Shown here: positions 27,990 through 33,310 of the stretch, piece after piece | How positions within the stretch are numbered: the first letter of the stretch is position 1 | How the letters are laid out: each line of letters starts with the position of its first letter | Source: Tubiluchus corallicola | Lineage: Eukaryota; Priapulida; Priapulimorpha; Priapulimorphida; Tubiluchidae | Direction: 5' to 3' | Assembly: GCA_030141605.1 (NCBI GenBank) | Contig: JAQGDQ010001593.1 | Coordinates: forward strand, 1-33,310 | DNA: 33,310 bases | The notes under the pieces: model-generated | Told to the model about the DNA's origin: nothing | The model's database searches: none | Seen by the model: the letters and a program-made list of their open reading frames with translations, nothing else | Translations under genes and position numbers: made by a program

Positions 27990-28373
27990 TGAATTTTGGC
28001 CGACGTAAATTCTTTAGCTTGGTTTCGTTTTTTGAAATTTATTACACACCAACAAAGAACACTTGCCAACTTTCGTTGACATCTTTACTTTTGACAGCTC
28101 ATCTTGGCCGCCATCTTCAATTTTGACAGACATTTAGTAAATTCCGCTTTGCTTGCCATATCTGAACGTAACGAATCTAGTTCGGTGAAACTCTTATACC
28201 ATGTTTAGTGGTATACTACATAACTCTCCTCTCTCTTCAATAAGAAAACACATTTATTAAAGCCAGGTACAAAGGTTATCTTTATGCAAAGTAAATGATC
28301 GTGTTTTAGTTTAAGTTGTGGTACAACGTGCAATTCAAGATTATGCTCTGAGTGCTAAAGATCATTTGTCACA
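27990..28373. other. Upstream region of gene C
   Basis: AT-rich; no recognisable promoter element. Candidate 5' flank of gene C. Confidence 0.35.
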
Positions 28374-28434
28374 ATGTTAAACGTGTATGGAAAACAACAC
28401 CACGTCTTATTCGTTTTTTGTTTATACTTAACAG
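28374..28434 (+). CDS. Gene C exon 1: signal peptide
   Basis: ATG at 28374 gives an N-terminal stretch with GKQHH, then VLFVFCLYLT and the G of the split codon; donor ACAG|GTTGGT. The hydrophobic part is clearly homologous to gene B (FVFLFVFCLLLT). The in-between ATG at 28387 is out of frame. The donor is weaker than in gene B. Confidence 0.7.
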
Positions 28435-31231
28435 GTTGGTAAATCAAAATTTAATGCTTCTATTTCAATTATATCTTAACATTGAAGTTATTATTACGCA
28501 ACCTTAAATTTAACAACCAAAAAAGAAATACTTTTTAATATGGTACTGCCTATTTAATACTGCACTTGTTTTTAAAATGTTTTATGTTTTTGTTACTTTG
28601 TATATGCTTTGGTTTACAAGTTTGAGAATAAATGTCTTTGTACTAGAATTTTTGGCGTTAAACCTTCAATCAGTTTCTACTGTACAACTGTTTAAGAAAC
28701 TCTTGAAGACACGCCTCTTTTAAAATTATTTTATAACTGTTGTTGCCACTGTACAACTGTTTAAGAAACTCTTGAAGACACATCTCTTCAAAAAATTATT
28801 ATAACTGTTGTTTCTACAGTACAACTGTTCAAGACACTCTTAAAGACACAAGCATATAAATAAAATAACACGCGAGTCAGATAATAGTAACTATTTAATC
28901 CAAAATTTAGTTTAACAACGGCACTTTATGACATTATCATTTTGAGACACGCAATCGCGATCAACTTTTAATTCAATTCAACTTTGATTTGTTACTTATC
29001 ATTACAATGGCGACAGTGGTGCTTTATTCGTATTCTAGATGCCTACTGCAAGCTCGTCGTGGTAGAACACCCAACTGACATCGTAATTCGACAAGGTGAA
29101 GATGGAATGTTAATCTGCAGGGTTCAGGAAGATGGAGAAGAACCAACAGTGAGTAACGAAAAACTAGTTTTTGTCCTCTTCTGATGCTTTGGTCCAACAA
29201 CCAGGACACTCCGTTGTCTCTGTTGGATGCAATTTCTACTGCATAACTGTTTAAGAAACATTTGAAGGCACATCTCTTTAAAAATTTATTATAACAGTTG
29301 TTTGTACTGTACAACTCTTTAAGAAACTCTTGAAGAAACACCTTTTTTTAAAAATTACTGAAGACATCTTTTTAAAAAATTATTATAGCTGTTGTTTCTA
29401 CATTAACGACTCTTTAACAAACGCGTAAAAACACATCCTTTAAAAAATTATTATAACCATTGTTTCTACTGTACAACTCTTTAAGAAATTCTTGAAGAAA
29501 CATCGTTTTAAAAATTATATTATAACTGTTGTTTCTGCTCTAATGACTCTTTAGGAAACTTCAACAATGACCTGCCAACGTTTTACCGTAATCTCTTTGT
29601 TTGGGCGTTAATTTGTATATTTTGTGTGCAATTAACAAGTTTTAAAATTTTTAACTGTTTGGATTTTCCTAAGTATATAATTGTATTTGTGACATTTTTC
29701 CACACTTCACAACTGAAAGTAACTTATCTGAATGTAGGCTTTTTAACAAACTGAGTTCTATTATTTCTCACTAGCAAAGTGAATTACAATGGTATAAAGA
29801 TGGTGTTGCACTAGGTCCCTGGTTGGGCATGTATGAATACTATAACTATGAGGATGACAATCACGAAAATGGGAACTACAATATGAAAATAACATGTGCA
29901 CAACTTGGAAGAGATAATGGGTGGTTCCAAGTAAAAATAGCACCTCATCTAGAACAGTCAGACATAGCTAATGTCTATGTGGCAGGTGAGAGGATTACGA
30001 TTGTTAAGAAGTATTATTTTTTATTCATTCGTTTACTCATTTTTTCGCTCATTTAGTCATTCATTAGTTCACTCATTCATCCATTCATTCATTCATTATT
30101 CGTTCGTTTACTCATCGATTCGTACCTTGATCCATTCGCTCGTTCATTCATTCATTCATTCATTCATTCATTCATTCACTCTTTTAGTTATTTATTAATC
30201 CATTCACTCGTTCATTTATTTATTCACTCATTCATTTATTTATTTGCTTGTTCATTTCACTCGTTCATCATTCATTCATTCATTTATTTTGCATTGAATT
30301 GAATTGTGTAACAAAACACAGCAGAGATTGTGGGTAATTATAGTAAATGTGGATTGTGATTAAATGTTATCCACTAAATAATGAGAACGGCTGTAGACAG
30401 TCGATTTTTACTCATAATGGCACAAACAATGCTTGTTGTGCGTTCACACTAGCGAGTTTTCTTCTCACATAAACTTATCAAGTAACTCGCAGTCGTCTTC
30501 AGACTAGATAGCAAGAATTGCTGAGAGTTACTCTCTCGCATTGAAGACAAGCTGAAACTCCCTGCTCTACTCACTACGATAAACACGGGGAGTAACTCTT
30601 CGAGGCGTTCACACTAGACAGTAAATCAACTCGCAGTCATCTTCAGACTAGATAGCAAAACTTGATGCGAGTTACTCTCTCGCATTAAACACAAGCTGAA
30701 ACTCTCTTTTACTGCGATTAGCATAGAGAGTAACTCTTCGAAGCATTCACACCAGACAGTAAATCAGCTCGCAGCAACTGTCGAACAGTTTGCAATAACT
30801 CGCAAAACAGTTCACACTCGTGAGTTTGCTGTCAGACAGAAATCTCACAGCAGAAGACTCGTTAGTGTGGCCGCATAATAATGGGCTATAGTAGAAAGAT
30901 TACAAGGTTCAAACATGAAAATAGGTGCAGAAAACGAAATATTCGTGCAATTAGTTTGATAGAAGGTTTAGCGTATCAATAATTTTCTTAAAATGCCTTC
31001 TAATGGACTAGAACAGTAAACTAGAATAATGAATTAATATCTCTGCACCAGTAAAGTCTAATGGTAACGTGTCCACTTTCCGCCTGGGAAGTCATGAGTT
31101 CAATACAGCGGATGGTCATAGCAAAGACTTTAGAAATGGTACCTGTTGTTGCCTGCCAGGCGTGTGGTATTTGGGTAGAAAATTTAGGGTAACTGTTTAT
31201 CTAAAACTCGGCTTGAGTCTCGTTGTTGTTG

Positions 31232-31294
<63 letters not shown>

Positions 31295-32334
31295 GTGTCA
31301 TCATCATAATCATCATCATCATCATCATCATCATCATTATTATCTGTTGTTAAACTGTTCACTGCTTTTCTTGCCAGAATAACTGTCGTCATAGAAAGTA
31401 CTTGCCTCTTTCACTCAGTGTTTTGACTGCTGCTGGCAATCACTTTACGAACTGCAGCCACTACTGCTGCTGGCAATCACTTAACGAACTGTAGCACTAC
31501 TGCTGCTGGCAATCACTTTACGAACTGTAGCCACTACTGCTGCTGGCAATCTCTTTACGAACTATAGCCACTACTGCTGCTGGCAATAACTTTACAAACT
31601 GTAGCCACTACTGCTGCTTTCAATCACTTTACGAACTGTAGCCACTACTGCTACTGACAATCACTTTACGGACTGTAGCACTACTGCTGCTGACAATCAC
31701 TTTACGGACTGTAGCATTACTGCTGCTGGAAATCACTTTACGGACTGTAGCACTACTGCTACTGACAATCACTTTACGGACTGTAGCACTACTGCTGCTG
31801 ACAATCACTTTACGGACTGTAGCATTACTGCTACTGACAGTCACTTTACGGACTGTAGCACTACTGATGCTGGCAATAACTTTACAAACTGTAGCCACTA
31901 CTGCTGCTGGCAATCACTTTACGAACTGTAGCCACTACTGCTACTGACAATCACTTTACGGACTGTAGCACTACTGATGCTGGCAACTTTAGGATAACCA
32001 TTTTATACAAATGTTTTCCAACGTTTTCCAAATCTATGTTAAGTGTTTTTAGAACTAAACATTTTCTTTACAATTCGTATAATGAGCAACAGTGATTTTA
32101 ATAAACACGCTCGAAATTAAAAGCAATACTTAACTTGCTGCATCTCTTTGTTCTACAGAAGCATCAAGTGTTGGGATGACTGCAGGAATTGTCATTGGAT
32201 GTATTGTCGTTCTCGCCATCATTATCTCAGCACGCACTGGTCTTCTTGTGTTGAACAAAAAGCCCGAACCTGAGGACAAAGAGCGAGTTGTGCCCTACAA
32301 TGGAGAATCACACCTCAATGAAACTGTGAAAAAG
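28374..32334 (+). CDS. Gene C: short Kirre/NEPH-like receptor with Ig1 joined to TM, 3' end outside window
   Basis: Exons: SP 28374-28434, Ig1a 29039-29148, Ig1b 29775-29985, TM 32159-32334; 558 nt and no stop. Between Ig1b and TM (2.2 kb) I found no Ig2 or Ig3 exon, only repeats. Ig1b ends in phase 1 and the TM exon starts in phase 1, so the short form (AEASSVGMTAG at the join) is in frame. Ig1 is closest to gene B and again lacks the F-strand cysteine, but gains two other cysteines (DAYCK and KITCAQL). The tail has YNGESH for YDGEPY, losing the second tyrosine. The DPEWEP exon is not present before the window ends. Alternatives: the missing exons are in a misassembled gap, or this is a truncated pseudogene; the intact frames argue for a real domain-loss paralogue. 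Confidence 0.75.
28677..28860. repeat. 70-bp minisatellite, left part (3 copies)
   Basis: Units TCTACTGTACAACTGTTTAA, GAAACTCTTGAAGACACATC, AAATTATTATAACTGTTGTT start near 28677, 28747 and 28815. The same repeat resumes at 29225 on the other side of the Ig1a exon. Confidence 0.85.
29039..29148 (+). CDS. Gene C exon 2: first half of Ig1 (Ig1a)
   Basis: Acceptor ATTCTAG, donor ACA|GTGAGT, 110 nt as in A and B. Encodes DAYCKLVVVEHPTDIVIRQG, then EDGMLICRVQEDGEEPT. An extra cysteine near the N terminus of the mature protein is unique to this paralogue. Confidence 0.9.
29225..29570. repeat. 70-bp minisatellite, right part (about 5 copies)
   Basis: Continues the unit of 28677-28860 with more variation (starts near 29232, 29305, 29397, 29466, 29535). 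The exon at 29039-29148 is therefore embedded in the array. Confidence 0.85.
29775..29985 (+). CDS. Gene C exon 3: second half of Ig1 (Ig1b)
   Basis: Acceptor TCACTAG, donor GCAG|GTGAGA, 211 nt, phase 0 to 1. Encodes QSELQWYKDGVALGPWLG, YEDDNHENGNYNMKI, RDNGWFQVKI. Compared with gene B over 70 codons: 18 replacement and 5 silent codon differences. Confidence 0.92.
30050..30290. repeat. (ATTC)n tetranucleotide region
   Basis: TTCATTCATTC with TTCGTTCG and TTTATTTATT variants, directly after Ig1b of gene C. Confidence 0.95.
30437..30870. mobile_element. Inverted-repeat element with internal approximately 150-bp repeats
   Basis: Left end GTTCACACTAGCGAGTTTTC and right end (complement) GGCCACACTAACGAGTCTTC are near-matching terminal inverted repeats. 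Inside, ACTCGCAGTCRTCTTCAGAC, TAGATAGCAARA and GCATTVAAGACAAGCTGAAA recur twice. Non-coding; related to 26215-26520. Confidence 0.75.
31040..31225 (+). mobile_element. tRNA-derived SINE-like copy with (TTG)(TTA) tail
   Basis: GTCTAATGGTAACGTGTCCA (A-box-like), TTTCCGCCTGGGAAGTCATG, AGTTCAATACAGCGG (B-box-like). Homologous to the minus-strand head at 5161-5236. A TTG/TTA microsatellite follows as a plausible tail. Confidence 0.68.
31222..31342. repeat. (TTG)n(TTA)n(ATC)n compound microsatellite, copy 1
   Basis: TTG, TTA, then TCATCATC. Start of a segment repeated at 32658-33255. Confidence 0.95.
31425..31985. repeat. 37-bp minisatellite, about 15 copies
   Basis: Unit ACTACTGCTGCTGGCAATCA plus CTTTACGAACTGTAGCC, with subtypes GGACTGTAGCA (36 bp) and TGCTACTGACA clustered in the second half. 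It ends 174 bp before the TM exon of gene C. Confidence 0.93.
32159..32334 (+). CDS. Gene C exon 4: transmembrane helix and juxtamembrane segment
   Basis: Acceptor TTCTACAG, donor AAG|GTAAAC, 176 nt. Encodes GMTAGIVIGCIVVLAIIISA, then RTGLLVLNKK: the hydrophobic run is about 19 residues, interrupted by R where gene B has V, so the helix may end earlier. Then VPYNGESHLNETVKK replaces PYDGEPYRTE. Confidence 0.88.
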
Positions 32335-32388
32335 GTAAACGTATCAGAATTAAAGAACGAAAAGTGCGCTGCCTTCCTCTTTTGGCTT

Positions 32389-32585
32389 TTTCATACACTC
32401 AGCATGTTGGGTTGATTTTACTGTTATCACTTAAACTGTTTGTGGTGTGCTAAAGGAAAGGACAAGTCACTCAGTATGTTGGGTTTATTTTACTCTTATC
32501 ACTTAAACTGTTTGTGGTGTGCTAAAGGAAAGAACAAGTGATTGAGCATGTTTGGTTTATTTCATTGTTATCACTTAAACTTTGA
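32389..32585. repeat. 74-bp tandem repeat, nearly 3 copies
   Basis: ATGTTGGGTTTATTTTACTC, TTATCACTTAAACTGTTTGT, GGTGTGCTAAAGGAAAGGAC, AAGTCACTCAGT; last copy partial. Confidence 0.9.
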
Positions 32586-32657
32586 AAAATATAACAAAGA
32601 AATTTGCAAAGAACTGCCTATAAAGCATAAATTTAAAATATATATACAAATATATTA

Positions 32658-33258
<601 letters not shown>

Positions 33259-33263
33259 AGCGA

Positions 33264-33305
33264 GCAATACGTAACTGAACGAAGTACAAAAGAATTACGT
33301 ATTGC
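33264..33305. repeat. 11-bp inverted repeat enclosing the sequence shared with the window start
   Basis: GCAATACGTAA at 33264-33274 and TTACGTATTGC at 33295-33305 are exact complements. The block overlaps the 33-bp match to 8-40. Likely the end of a mobile or duplicated unit. Confidence 0.75.
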
Positions 33306-33310
33306 TATAA

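Overview
This is eukaryotic, animal nuclear DNA. It is AT-rich, with GT-AG introns of 0.2-3.1 kb, long dinucleotide, trinucleotide and minisatellite arrays, degraded LINEs, tRNA-derived SINE-like units and MITE-like inverted repeats. Nothing looks bacterial or viral. The gene family and repeat style suggest an invertebrate metazoan, but I cannot name the phylum.

The main content is a head-to-tail, plus-strand cluster of three related type I membrane receptors of the immunoglobulin superfamily, called A, B and C here. Their Ig1 and Ig2 read like the IRM group (Kirre/NEPH/nephrin). Gene A covers about 883-10909 and its signal-peptide exon was not found. Gene B covers 17594-25048, is complete, and joins into an uninterrupted 450-residue protein: signal peptide, Ig1, Ig2, Ig3, TM, tail. 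Gene C covers 28374 to beyond the window and goes directly from Ig1 to the TM exon, with no Ig2 or Ig3 exon in between. Introns at domain borders are phase 1. Ig1 and Ig2 are each cut in two by a phase 0 intron, so whole domains can be lost or exchanged without a frameshift. Most exons were placed by comparing the three paralogues; several are exactly equal in length.

Three features suggest fast evolution of the kind seen in recognition receptors, although function is unproven. Ig1 differs strongly between paralogues and lacks the second canonical cysteine. The Ig3 exon with its upstream intron is almost identical in A and B over a sharply bounded 317-bp stretch, as expected from gene conversion. 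Gene C has lost two domains. Genes A and B share a tail with a YENP motif (Grb2-SH2 type, YxN), a YDGEPY motif and a proline-rich stretch.

Between A and B (about 13.6-15.7 kb) lies the relic of an unrelated gene: an LRR piece, an LRR C-terminal cap and five perfect-length 60-bp repeats encoding a Thr/Ser-rich stalk. The LRR and cap exons join out of frame, so it is probably a pseudogene.

The rest is repeat: (a) minisatellites of 30, 37, 43, 45, 60, 68, 70 and 74 bp; (b) three LINE relics, two of them visible only in frames that the long ORFs do not show; (c) long hairpin elements at 3.7, 12.2 and 25.9 kb; (d) a 306-bp MITE-like family with 22-bp terminal inverted repeats in three copies; (e) a dispersed family around a TGACGTCA-containing core, mostly in introns. 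The two window ends share a 33-bp sequence.
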